Below are positions 17,162 through 24,893 of a DNA stretch of 24,893 bases, piece after piece. The position numbers and the translations under genes are program-made. The notes below the pieces were generated by a model. It had not been told where the DNA came from. It did not search any database and was given only the letters and a program-made list of their open reading frames with translations. This stretch comes from Gracilariopsis chorda (lineage: Eukaryota; Rhodophyta; Florideophyceae; Gracilariales; Gracilariaceae). Numbering within the stretch: the first letter of the stretch is position 1; each line of letters starts with the position of its first letter. The DNA is taken from assembly GCA_003194525.1 (NCBI GenBank), contig NBIV01000593.1:1-24893 (forward strand), given 5' to 3'.

Positions 17162-18162
17162 TAATTTAGTGTCGGCTTCCCATTGGCGGCGGTTGCAACA
17201 GCCTGTTTGGCTGAGTGAGCGGAGTGTGCTGGGTATCCTTCGGTCGCCTTTTGCGAACTCTGTTTAACAGCGCCGGCGGTATCACGTGCCGTGCCGTCAT
17301 TTCCACCTTGCTCCGTGACAGTCGGCCCTCGAACAGGTTTTCGTACCACTCCCTGCATGGGTTGGACCTCGCTAGTCTCTTCACTGCTTTTTTCGCCGCT
17401 TCCCACGGACGCTTCGTCTCCCAACTTCCCCTGAACGGTTCTGCGGTTCTTCTTTGCGTGTGGTATGTCCTCCATCCTGTCTGAACTTCCACTTTCGCTG
17501 CTTGTGCTGCTTCCCGATGGCGCTCTTCTGCGCGCACCTTTACGTGCCCCTCGGCTGGCGTATTCACCATTACTTGCGCTGTTGCTTTCGGATCCGGATG
17601 TCGTTCCAGTACTGCTGCTTCCCGAGCCTGATTCTTCGCTGCTTGCGCTATCTCCGGCGTTTCCAGGCGTCGAATCCAAACGGATTTGTTCAACTGCTGC
17701 TTCCAGCGTCTCTGCCGACTCCAGGTACCACCCTCTGACTGCCGGGGGGCGCCCGTTTGCGCACCTTCTCCATCTGCTTGCACATTGCTCCATTGCGGTC
17801 ACTGGAGCCGCTTCGTTGGTCGTGTGCCTTCTGCTAGGGAATGGTTTGGATGGGTCGTAATCTGGCAGGTGTGTAGATCCCAAGAGCCTCATTGATGCGA
17901 CCAGTCTGGACTGGTACGGCGCGTGTGTTAGGATCTCCGCTGTTGATCGACCGATGAAGGAAAGCGCTAGCACTGCCCATCCAGGTAGGAACCTTGTAAG
18001 TATCCTGCGATACTCTCCGATTGGGCCTCTGCGGACGTTTGCGAAGTACAACGCGGTTGGATTTGGTTGTCCAGCTGCGCGGGGTAATGGCGTGAGGTTC
18101 GCTGCTCGCAATGCGTCTTTTGTTGCCTGAAGCCTATCTTTCATTTCCGGGCGTAGGTTCAT
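17161..18162 (-). CDS. LINE ORF1 protein, RNA-binding-like
   Basis: This 333-residue protein is encoded just upstream of ORF2. Residues about 37-95 (ALYFANVRRGPIGEYRRIL, then LSFIGRSTAEIL) resemble the small nucleic-acid-binding fold found in ORF1 proteins of several LINE groups, with its YF-N, RGP-GE and SFIG signature. This is a remembered family pattern, not a search. About 170-230 is very rich in Ser, Glu and Gly, and basic patches at about 205-213 and 237-241 could be nuclear signals. The rest is low complexity. ORF1 proteins bind element RNA to form the retrotransposition particle. The start at 18162 is supported by an in-frame TAG twelve bases upstream. The 5' UTR is thus only about 27 nt before the 18S junction. 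Confidence 0.8.
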   Translation of the reverse strand: MNLRPEMKDRLQATKDALRAANLTPLPRAAGQPNPTALYFANVRRGPIGEYRRILTRFLPGWAVLALSFIGRSTAEILTHAPYQSRLVASMRLLGSTHLPDYDPSKPFPSRRHTTNEAAPVTAMEQCASRWRRCANGRPPAVRGWYLESAETLEAAVEQIRLDSTPGNAGDSASSEESGSGSSSTGTTSGSESNSASNGEYASRGARKGARRRAPSGSSTSSESGSSDRMEDIPHAKKNRRTVQGKLGDEASVGSGEKSSEETSEVQPMQGVVRKPVRGPTVTEQGGNDGTARDTAGAVKQSSQKATEGYPAHSAHSAKQAVATAANGKPTLN

Positions 18163-18172
18163 TGGCCATCGC

Positions 18173-18205
18173 TACTTGCGCCCAAGTCTTGGGCAAGTGC
18201 AAGTA
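18173..18205. repeat. Fold-back inverted repeat at the LINE/18S junction
   Basis: TACTTGC+GCCCAAG (18173-18186) is the inverse of CTTGGGC (18188-18194) plus GCAAGTA (18199-18205). The right arm has four extra bases (AAGT) and a single base lies between the arms. The right arm runs into genuine 18S sequence and the left arm is in the element's 5' end, so the structure spans the insertion point. Confidence 0.75.
18190..18199. other. Candidate target-site duplication, right copy
   Basis: TGGGCAAGTG matches the left copy at 13649-13658. It overlaps the first recognisable 18S bases (GCAAGTGCAAGTATGAG). Confidence 0.55.
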
Positions 18206-19217
18206 TGAGTGTATTATACAACGAAACTGCGAATGGCTCGGTAAAACAGCTATAATTTCTTCGGTGCTAAATACTACTCGGATAACCGTAGTAATTCTAG
18301 AGCTAATACGTGCCTCCCAAGCGACGCAAGTCGTGGTACAAATTAGAGATACAAGCCAATTTTTTGGTGATTCTAGATTTTTTTTCTGATCGCACTAGTT
18401 GCGACGCACCGTTCAAATTTCTGACCTATCAACTTTGGATGGTAAGGTATTGGCTTACCATGGTTGTGACGGGTAACGGACCGTGGGTGCGGGATTCCGG
18501 AGAGGGAGCCTGAGAAACGGCTACCACATCCAAGGAAGGCAGCAGGCGCGCAACTTACCCAATCCGGACACCGGGAGGTAGTGACAAGAAATATCAATAG
18601 AGGGCCCGATGGGTTTTCTAATTGGAATGAGAACAAGGTAAACAGCTTATCGAGGAGCCAGCAGAGGGCAAGTCTGGTGCCAGCAGCCGCGGTAATTCCA
18701 GCTCTGTAAGCGTATACCAAAGTTGTTGCAGTTAAAACGCTCGTAGTCGGATTTTGGCGTGTGACTTGGGTCGTTCTCGCGGGCGCTCCCAGGTTGTGCG
18801 CCTTTGTGGAGGGGGGTCTGGTGGTGCTTAATTGGATCGCCAGGCTGCCGCCACCGTTTACTGTGAAAAAATTAGAGTGTTCAAAGCAGGCGATTGCCCT
18901 GAATACATTAGCATGGAATAATAGAATAGGACCCGGTCCTATTTTGTTGGTTTGTTTGAATCGGGTAATGATTAAAAAGGGACGGTTGGGGGCATTCGTA
19001 TTCCGACGCTAGAGGTGAAATTCTTGGATTGTCGGAAGACGAACAGCTGCGAAAGCGTCTGCCAAGGACGTTTTCATTGATCAAGAACGAAAGTAAGGGA
19101 TCGAAGACGATCAGATACCGTCGTAGTCTTTACTATAAACGATGAGGACTGGAGATCGGATAAGACTGATTTATGGCTTATCCGGCATCCTTCGAGAAAT
19201 CAAAGTGTTTGCTTTCT

Positions 19218-19268
<51 letters not shown>

Positions 19269-19846
19269 TCACCGGGTGTGGAGCCTGCGGCTTAATTTGA
19301 CTCAACACGGGAAAACTTACCAGGTCAGGACATAGTAAGGATTGACAGATTGAGAGCTCTTTCTTGATTCTATGGTTGGTGGTGCATGGCCGTTCTTAGT
19401 TGGTGGAGTGATCTGTCTGGTTAATTCCGTTAACGAGCGAGACCTGGGCGTGCTAGCTAGGCGCCGTTACCTTTGGTAGCGAGGCAAAGCCTTCCTAGAC
19501 GGACTGTGGGCGTCTAGCCCACGGAAGCTCCAGGCAATAACAGGTCTGAGATGCCCTTAGATGTCCTGGGCCGCACGCGTGCTACACTGAACGGGTCAAC
19601 GAGTGACGGATATGCGAGAGCATTTCCGAATCTCCAAATCGTTCGTGATGGGGATCGACGGTTGCAATTTTCCGTCGTCAACGAGGAATACCTTGTAAGC
19701 GCGGGTCATCATCCGCGCTGAATACGTCCTGCCTTTGTACACACGCCCGTCGCTCCTACCGATTGAGTGGTCGGTGAGGCCTTGGGAGAGCTAGATGAAC
19801 TGTTTTACTCAGATCTTTTGGCTTCAACTTGGTCAAACCTTATCAC

Positions 19847-19904
<58 letters not shown>
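18193..19904 (+). rRNA. 18S small-subunit rRNA, 5'-truncated
   Basis: The gene starts at GCAAGTGCAAGTATGAG, which corresponds to about nucleotide 45-60 of a normal 18S. The universal start region (CTGGTTGATCCTGCC) is absent here and to the left of the LINE. Diagnostic blocks present are GGCTCGGTAAAACAGC, GTGCCAGCAGCCGCGGTAA (decoding-site 530 loop), ACTTAAAGGAATTGACGG, GTCGTAACAAGGTTTCCG and GGTGAACCTGCGGAAGGATCATT at the end. The otherwise invariant ACACCGCCCGT reads ACACGCCCGT near 19744, a one-base loss. Small-subunit rRNA decodes mRNA. This copy is probably not functional because of the lost 5' end. The sequence style suggests a red alga. Confidence 0.93.
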
Positions 19905-20144
19905 CTTGAAAATTTAGAGTTTGTGGGGGTGCTTGATTCGATTTTCTTTTTGAGGTGCGCTGCTTGCATTTCTCCAATCGAGTTTTTGTTTTTTGAAGAT
20001 TCTTGGATCGAAATGAGAGTAGTGTTCTGAAAACAAGGAGTCTAGAGTCGTCGCCCTTGCAAGTGTTCTATTTTCTTACGCGAATAACTGTACTTTTTTT
20101 TTATTATCAACCCAAACCCATATGAAACGAAAAACTAAACTTTA
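19905..20144 (+). other. Internal transcribed spacer 1
   Basis: This is the roughly 240-nt spacer between the 18S end (GGATCATT) and the 5.8S. It is T-rich and has no conserved blocks, as expected for ITS1. Its right border is set by the 5.8S start and is approximate. Confidence 0.85.
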
Positions 20145-20305
20145 CAAAACACAACTCGTAACGGTGGATGTCTCGGTTCCTACATCGATGAAGAACGTAG
20201 CAAACTGCGAAACGTAATGCGAATTGCAGATCTCGTGAATCATCAAATCTTTGAACGCAAGTTGCGCTCGCGGTAACCTGTGAGCATGTCTGCTTGAGTG
20301 TCCGC
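20145..20305 (+). rRNA. 5.8S rRNA
   Basis: The gene contains AACGGTGGATGTCTCGG near its start, CGATGAAGAACGTAGC, TAATGCGAATTGCAG, and TTTGAACGCAAGTTGCGCTC, the conserved 5.8S blocks in order and with normal spacing. The length is about 160 nt. GAACGTAGC instead of the usual GAACGCAGC is a small variant. In the mature ribosome it pairs with 28S. Ends are approximate. Confidence 0.93.
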
Positions 20306-20960
20306 ACAAATCCGATTTTGGCATTCCGCAACTGTTGAGAAATAATTATTTTTTCCGGTTGCTAAGAGTGCCGCTGATGGGTGCGTCGTGTTGATTTTTT
20401 TTCTGTTGATTCAGAAAAATTGATGCGGTCACCTGGAAAAGAGATGGGGCGATTCTCAAAAATCAGGTTTTCTGGTTTTCGTCGCGCGTTTCACGACAGA
20501 GTAGCGGGTTTCTGTTTTCTGAGCAGGGAAAAAAGTATTTTTCCGATCACTGCGGATGGATGGTTTCGGCTGTCTGTTTCTGTTGGGGGTCGACGTAGTA
20601 TTTTTTTTTCGGCGACGGAAATGGATCGTGAAAAATCGTGTTGTGCGCGGTGCAATAATCGAAAAACTGGTTTCGTCGTTTTTGTACGAAAGAATACCGT
20701 TGTGGGCTGGTCGAAGATAGTTTTCTGAGCAACGGCTTTTTGGCCGCTGCGCTTGCAGAAGATACTTTTCCGGTCGCTGCGAATTGATGGTTTCGACTTT
20801 CTGTTCTGTGGCGGGTGACGTAGTATTTTTTTTGCGAGATGGAAAATGTTCTCCCTGTTCCAAAATTCGGGAAAATCGTGCGTGTGCGATGCAAAAATTG
20901 AGAGTTGGCGCCCAGTTTTTTGCAGAGTTTTGTGATAGAAACTCTGAAAACAATCATTTA
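20306..20960 (+). other. Internal transcribed spacer 2, long, with internal duplication
   Basis: This spacer of about 650 nt separates 5.8S from 28S. Two related segments, about 20505-20710 and 20715-20910, share TTTTCTGAGCA, TTTTCCG.TC.CTGCG, TGATGGTTTCG or a variant, GACGTAGTATTTTTTTT, and an AAAATCGTG...TGCAA stretch. The spacer therefore contains a diverged tandem duplication of about 207-225 bp. The ORFs on the minus strand are by-products. Confidence 0.85.
20505..20910 (+). repeat. Diverged tandem duplication within ITS2
   Basis: Copy 1 (about 20505-20710) and copy 2 (about 20715-20910) align in the same word order. The offset grows from about 207 to 225 bases because of internal indels. 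Single words such as CGTAGTATTTTTTTT (20594 and 20819) make the match clear by eye. Confidence 0.7.
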
Positions 20961-21008
20961 CTGGATCTCAAGTCAGACAAGGCGACCCGCTGAATTTAAG
21001 CATATAAT

Positions 21009-21042
<34 letters not shown>

Positions 21043-23138
21043 AGTAGCGGCGAGCGAAGCGGGAAAAGCCCAATATGAAAAGCCAGCTTGCTGGCGTTGT
21101 AGTTTGAGCGGCTGCAGCTGTCAGTCTGGGAAAGTGGCATGGAAATGTCCACCGTGGAGGGTGAGAGTCCCGTCCATCCCAGTCAGGGCAGTTGGTACGT
21201 GGCCGTTTCAGTCGAGTCGGGTAGCTTGGGAATGCTGCTCTAATCGGTGGTAAATCTCATCGAAGGCTAAATACTGGTAGGAAACCGATAGCGCACAAGT
21301 ACCGTGAGGGAAAGGTGAAAAGCACTTTGAAAAGAGGGTGACAAGAACCTGAAACCGTTACGAGGGAAGCGGATTGCATCGAGTTGATGGGTGTTTGCGC
21401 TTTCAGCCGGAAAATTTTTTTTGGTGGACTGGCGCAGACACTTACCCGTCGTGAGTTCTTGGCTGCCGAACCAACGGCGTGCCGAGGACTGTGGGATCCC
21501 CTTTATTGGGTGAGGACGATGGGGCAGCGGTGCGATACGACCGTCTTGAAACACGGACCAAGGAGTCTAGCGGTGCTGCGAGTCGAAGGGACGTTTAATC
21601 CTTGTAGGCGCAGTGAAAGCGAATTACCATAAGAAATTGTGCTAATTTGAGGGGGCATGAGGTCGTTGACCAAAAGTCCCACCTGGAGCAGTAGCGCTAG
21701 ACCCGAAAGATGGTGAACTATGCTGAGTAGGGCGAAGCCAGAAGAAATTCTGGTGGAGGCTCGTAGCGGTGCTGACGTGCAAATCGCTCGTCGAACTTGG
21801 TATAGGGGCGAAAGACTAATCGAACCATCTGGTAGCTGTTCCCCCCGAAGTTTCTCTCAGGATAGCGGGCTGACATGACGTTGTTTTGTGCGGTAAAGCG
21901 AATGATTAGCGCATTTTGGGGGCGTGCAGCCTTCTGGCGATTCTCAAACTTTAAATGCGCAAGCTGGCGCCGCTGCTTAATTGAGCGGTTTTAGCTAGAA
22001 AAAACGTCAGCCCCGTGGGCCACTTTTGGTGAAGCAGAACTGCGATGCGGCATGAACCGAAAGCGTAGTTAAGGCGTCAAATTGTCCGCTTATAGATCCC
22101 ACAAAAGGCGTTGGTTCATCGAGACAGCAGGACGGTGGCCATGGAAGTCGGAATCCGCTAAGGAGTGTGTAACAACTCACTGCCGAATGAGGTAGCCCTG
22201 AAAATGGATGACGCTTAAGCGGCAGCCGATACTACGCCGTCGATTTTAGTGAAAAACAAATCGATGAGTAGGGGGGCGTGGTGGTCGTGTCGAAGCATTG
22301 CGTGCGAACGCGTGTGAAACGCCACTAGTGCAGATCTTGGTGGTAGTAGCAAATATTCAAGTGAGAACCTTGAAGGGCGAAGCGGGGAAGGGTTCCATGC
22401 GAACATTGATTGGGCATGGGTGAGTCGTCCTAAGCCGAGTGGCCATTGCTTACTCAGCGGCGAAAGGGAAGCGGGTTGAAATTCCCGCACACGGATGTGG
22501 AACAGGCGGTGACGCAAATTACTGGGGCGGTGACGTTTGGCAGTGGCGCTGGGCAGAGTTTTCTTTTCTGTTTAAACCGCCTGACGCTTGCTCTGTGGGA
22601 ATCCGATTGTCGGGAGAAACAGGCAAGGCACGGGTAGAGCGCCGGGCTTTTTCCGGCGTCCAGCTCGCCGCTGACGACCCTTGAAAAACTGTCCTCAGGT
22701 ATTAAAAATCCACGCCGTGGCGTACCGATAACCGCATCAGGTCCCCAAGGTGAACAGCCTCTGCTCGATATGAAAAATGCAGGTAAGGGAAGTCGGCAAA
22801 TTAGACCCCGTAACTTTGGGAAAAGGGTTGGCTCTAGTGCTGCGTGAGGCCTGGTCGGTGGCTGTGCTGTTGTTTGGTGGCGAACGTTGCCTTGAGCGTT
22901 TTTCGCAAGGAGGATGTTCGGCAATGTAGCTCTGGACAACCGCGGCCGGCGACGCTCACAGCATGCAGCAAACTAGAACTGCAACGAGCAAGGGGAATCC
23001 GACTGTTTAATTTAAAACAAAGCATTGCGAAGGCCGGGGACGGTGATTACGCAATGTGATTTCTGCTCAGTGCTCTGAATGTCAAAGTGAAGAGATTCAA
23101 TCAAGCGCGGGTAAACAGCGGGAGTAACTATGACTCTC

Positions 23139-23200
<62 letters not shown>

Positions 23201-23750
23201 TACTGTCCCTATCTGCTTCTAGCGAAACCACAGCCAGGGGAACGGGCCTGGAAAAATCGGCGGGGAAAGAAGACCCTGATTTGAGCTTGTACTCTATTCT
23301 AATTTTGTGGAGCAAGTTGGGAGGTGTAGCATAGGGTGGGAGACTTTTACGTCGCCAGTGAAATACCACTACTCCCAATCTTGCTTTACTTACTAGGCAG
23401 GTGTGGATGGGGTCAGTTTTTCTGATTCTTTTTTTTGGAGCCAAGCCGGTTTTTTCTTCGGGAAAGACCATAGGTGACCACCGCTAGGACAGATTTAGGA
23501 GGGGAGTTTGGCTGGGGCGGTACATCTTCTACACAGACAACGAAGGTTGTCCTAAAGATCAGCTCAGTGAGAACAGAAATCTCACGTAGCGCAAAAGGTA
23601 AAAGCTGGTTTGATTTCGATTTTCAGTGCGAGTCGAAAACGCGAAAGCGTGGCCTATCGATCCTTTCACGATTCGAGATTTGAAGCGAGAGGTGTCAGAA
23701 AAGTTACCACAGGATGACTGCTTGTGGCGGCAAGCGTTCATAGCGACGTC

Positions 23751-23788
<38 letters not shown>

Positions 23789-24064
23789 CGTCGCAGAAGG
23801 CGCAAAGTGTCGGATTGTTCACCCGCCAACAGGAACGTGAGCTGGGTTTAGACGTCGTGAGACAGGTTAGTTTTATCCTACCGATGAAAGGTTGTCGCGG
23901 CAGTAACTTAAGGCAGTACGAGAGGAACGCTTAATTCGGATCTCTGGCACATGCAGCTGCGGGAGGCCGCAGTGCTGCGACGCTACCGTCCGAACGATCA
24001 GAAAGGCTGAGAGAGTCTAAGCCTGGATCGGTTCTGCTCAGCGACGACTCTGAATTTCTGCACA
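20961..24064 (+). rRNA. 28S large-subunit rRNA
   Basis: The gene starts near TCTCAAGTCAGACAAGGCGACCCGCTGAATTTAAGC and runs through GCGGAGGAAAAGAAACTAACC, ACCCGAAAGATGGTGAACTATG, GTGTAACAACTCACTGCCGAAT, ACTATGACTCTCTAAGGTAGC and AGTACGAGAGGAAC. It ends near TTTCTGCAC before a GC stem-loop. It is the catalytic large-subunit RNA, about 3.1 kb. No retroelement interrupts this copy, although the LTR-element site of the neighbouring copy lies at about 23804. Several invariant stretches lack a base: CTCTAAGG for CTCTTAAGG near 23138, ACAGGATGACTGCTTG for ACAGGGATAACTGGCTTG near 23709, and GCGGCAAGCG for GCGGCCAAGCG near 23727. This suggests sequencing error or a decayed copy. The 3' end is approximate. 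Confidence 0.95.
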
Positions 24065-24083
24065 TGACGGCGCCGTCCGTCTA

Positions 24084-24110
24084 ACCGCGCCACTTTTTTG
24101 TTGGCGCGGT
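24084..24110 (+). terminator. Post-28S GC stem-loop, second unit
   Basis: This is the same ACCGCGCC/GGCGCGGT stem as at 5061-5088, with an 11-nt instead of 12-nt loop. Preservation of both arms in the two units supports a structural role. Confidence 0.55.
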
Positions 24111-24831
24111 CAGCACATATCCAACTCTTTGTCTGTTTGTTGCAGAAGTGGAATATCTGCAGATGACCGGAATGGGACCGGAGTGTGTAAGCGTTGAGTA
24201 GTCTTTGTTACTGGCGATTGGCTGAGCATGTCCGTTGTTCTTTTCATTCGTTTTTTTTGATATCGGGCTTGGCATTGAGTTGCCAGTTGAACGAGTCCTG
24301 AGACGCGACTAGCGTTAACGATCGCAAGCGCTGTTTAGGCTCTTCTCCAGTCCCTACTATTGAATTACTCTTTTTGGAAGATCTTGATGGTCTTGACTGT
24401 TTTTTCTGCTAACGGAAGACGAAAAACTGCGCGGGAGTGCGTCGAGTTTTTGATTTTCTGAGTTTCGGCTGCGAGGCCTTGAGACTTGGGGGGTTGGGAG
24501 TTCCGCATTGCGAGTGCGTCGAGTTTTTGTGTTTTTGGGAGCTTGGAAAATTGAGAAATTTGATTTTTCGGGCGACTGAGGCGCAGAAAACCGTGCTTGC
24601 GGCCTGTTGAAGCTTAATTTTCTGAACCCGGGCGCTGATTTTTGGAGTTGCGGCCTTGAGGCCTGCGGCGAATTTCAAGGGGGTGAGACCTTGAGAGGAG
24701 CGGCTGGTTTTGGCGGAGTCCAAGGGTCTGCGTGCTGGCGGTTTTGAGAAAGTGGAGCGTGCGCGGGGATTTGTTTTTTGGAGGCTGGAGGCGGTGGACT
24801 GCGAGATTTTTTGGAAGGGCATAGTTGGGAA
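24111..24831. other. 3' external spacer, second copy
   Basis: This repeats 5089-5810 with scattered differences, such as GACTGAGGCGC here against GACTTAAGGCGC there. No gene is supported. The minus ORF at 24409-24822 shares its first half with the one in the other copy and then shifts frame. Confidence 0.6.
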
Positions 24832-24893
24832 GTAGATTAGATTAGATTAGATTAGATTAGAGGTAGGTAGGTAGGTAGGTAGGTAGGTAGGTA
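24832..24893. repeat. ATTAG pentamers and start of the (GGTA)n microsatellite, second copy
   Basis: Five ATTAG copies (about 24835-24860) are followed by the GGTA run, which continues past the window end. The first unit has only two ATTAG copies. Confidence 0.95.

Larger units (their letters stand above)
13659..18189 (-). mobile_element. Two-ORF APE-type non-LTR retrotransposon (LINE) antisense to rDNA
   Basis: The element of about 4.5 kb has ORF1 (18162-17161), ORF2 with endonuclease and reverse transcriptase (17161-14156), and a 3' region of about 500 bp. A 10-bp direct repeat flanks it. The 5' end lies only about 27 nt before the ORF1 ATG and abuts 18S sequence through a fold-back. No poly(A) tail is seen at the 3' end. 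Both ORFs are open, so the copy looks young. It lies opposite to rRNA transcription, unlike well-known rDNA-specific LINEs such as R1 and R2, which insert in sense. Whether it is site-specific cannot be told from one copy. The left boundary is the less certain one. Confidence 0.8.

Overview
This window is a eukaryotic nuclear ribosomal DNA repeat read in its sense direction, with large retroelement insertions in it. The 18S-like gene carries sequence features I associate with red algae, such as the GGCTCGGTAAAACAGC stretch near its 5' end and its later conserved blocks. A rhodophyte is therefore the most likely host (moderate confidence, from remembered patterns, no search run). There is no bacterial signature: no operons, no ribosome binding sites, no CRISPR.

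Layout. Positions 1-4779 are the 3' part of a Ty3/gypsy-type LTR retrotransposon. It holds the end of integrase plus a C-terminal chromodomain on the + strand, a long antisense ORF of 735 codons (1763-3970), a purine tract, and a 3' LTR (4302-4779, TGT...ACA). It sits inside the 28S gene of the upstream rDNA unit, and that 28S 3' tail resumes at about 4780. A GC-rich stem-loop follows the 28S end (5061-5088). The intergenic spacer then runs to about 13650. It contains a (GGTA)n microsatellite, a 65/66-bp tandem array (about 6500-7725), degenerate relatives of that array, a region of little recognisable content, and an 89-bp tandem array with a two-type higher-order order (about 11735-13178).

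From about 13659 to 18189 lies a complete-looking two-ORF non-LTR retrotransposon (LINE), antisense to the rDNA. ORF1 (18162-17161) and the endonuclease/reverse transcriptase ORF2 (17161-14156) overlap by one base as TAATG. The LINE abuts an 18S gene that lacks roughly its first 45 nt. A 10-bp direct repeat (TGGGCAAGTG) flanks the element and a fold-back lies at its 5' junction. Next come 18S (to 19904), ITS1, 5.8S, a long ITS2 with an internal duplication, 28S (about 20961-24064), the same post-28S stem-loop, and the start of the next spacer up to the same microsatellite. The distance between equivalent 28S positions (4780 to about 23805) gives a repeat period near 19.0 kb including the LINE.

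Functionally, the only host genes are the rRNAs. All protein-coding capacity belongs to retroelements. This unit's 18S is probably non-functional because its 5' end is missing, and several universally conserved rRNA positions carry single-base deletions that look like either sequencing error or pseudogene decay. The best candidates for something undescribed are the antisense ORF of the chromodomain element, a dense palindromic heptamer (CCANTGG/CCTNAGG) confined almost entirely to that element, and the antisense LINE at the 18S 5' end.
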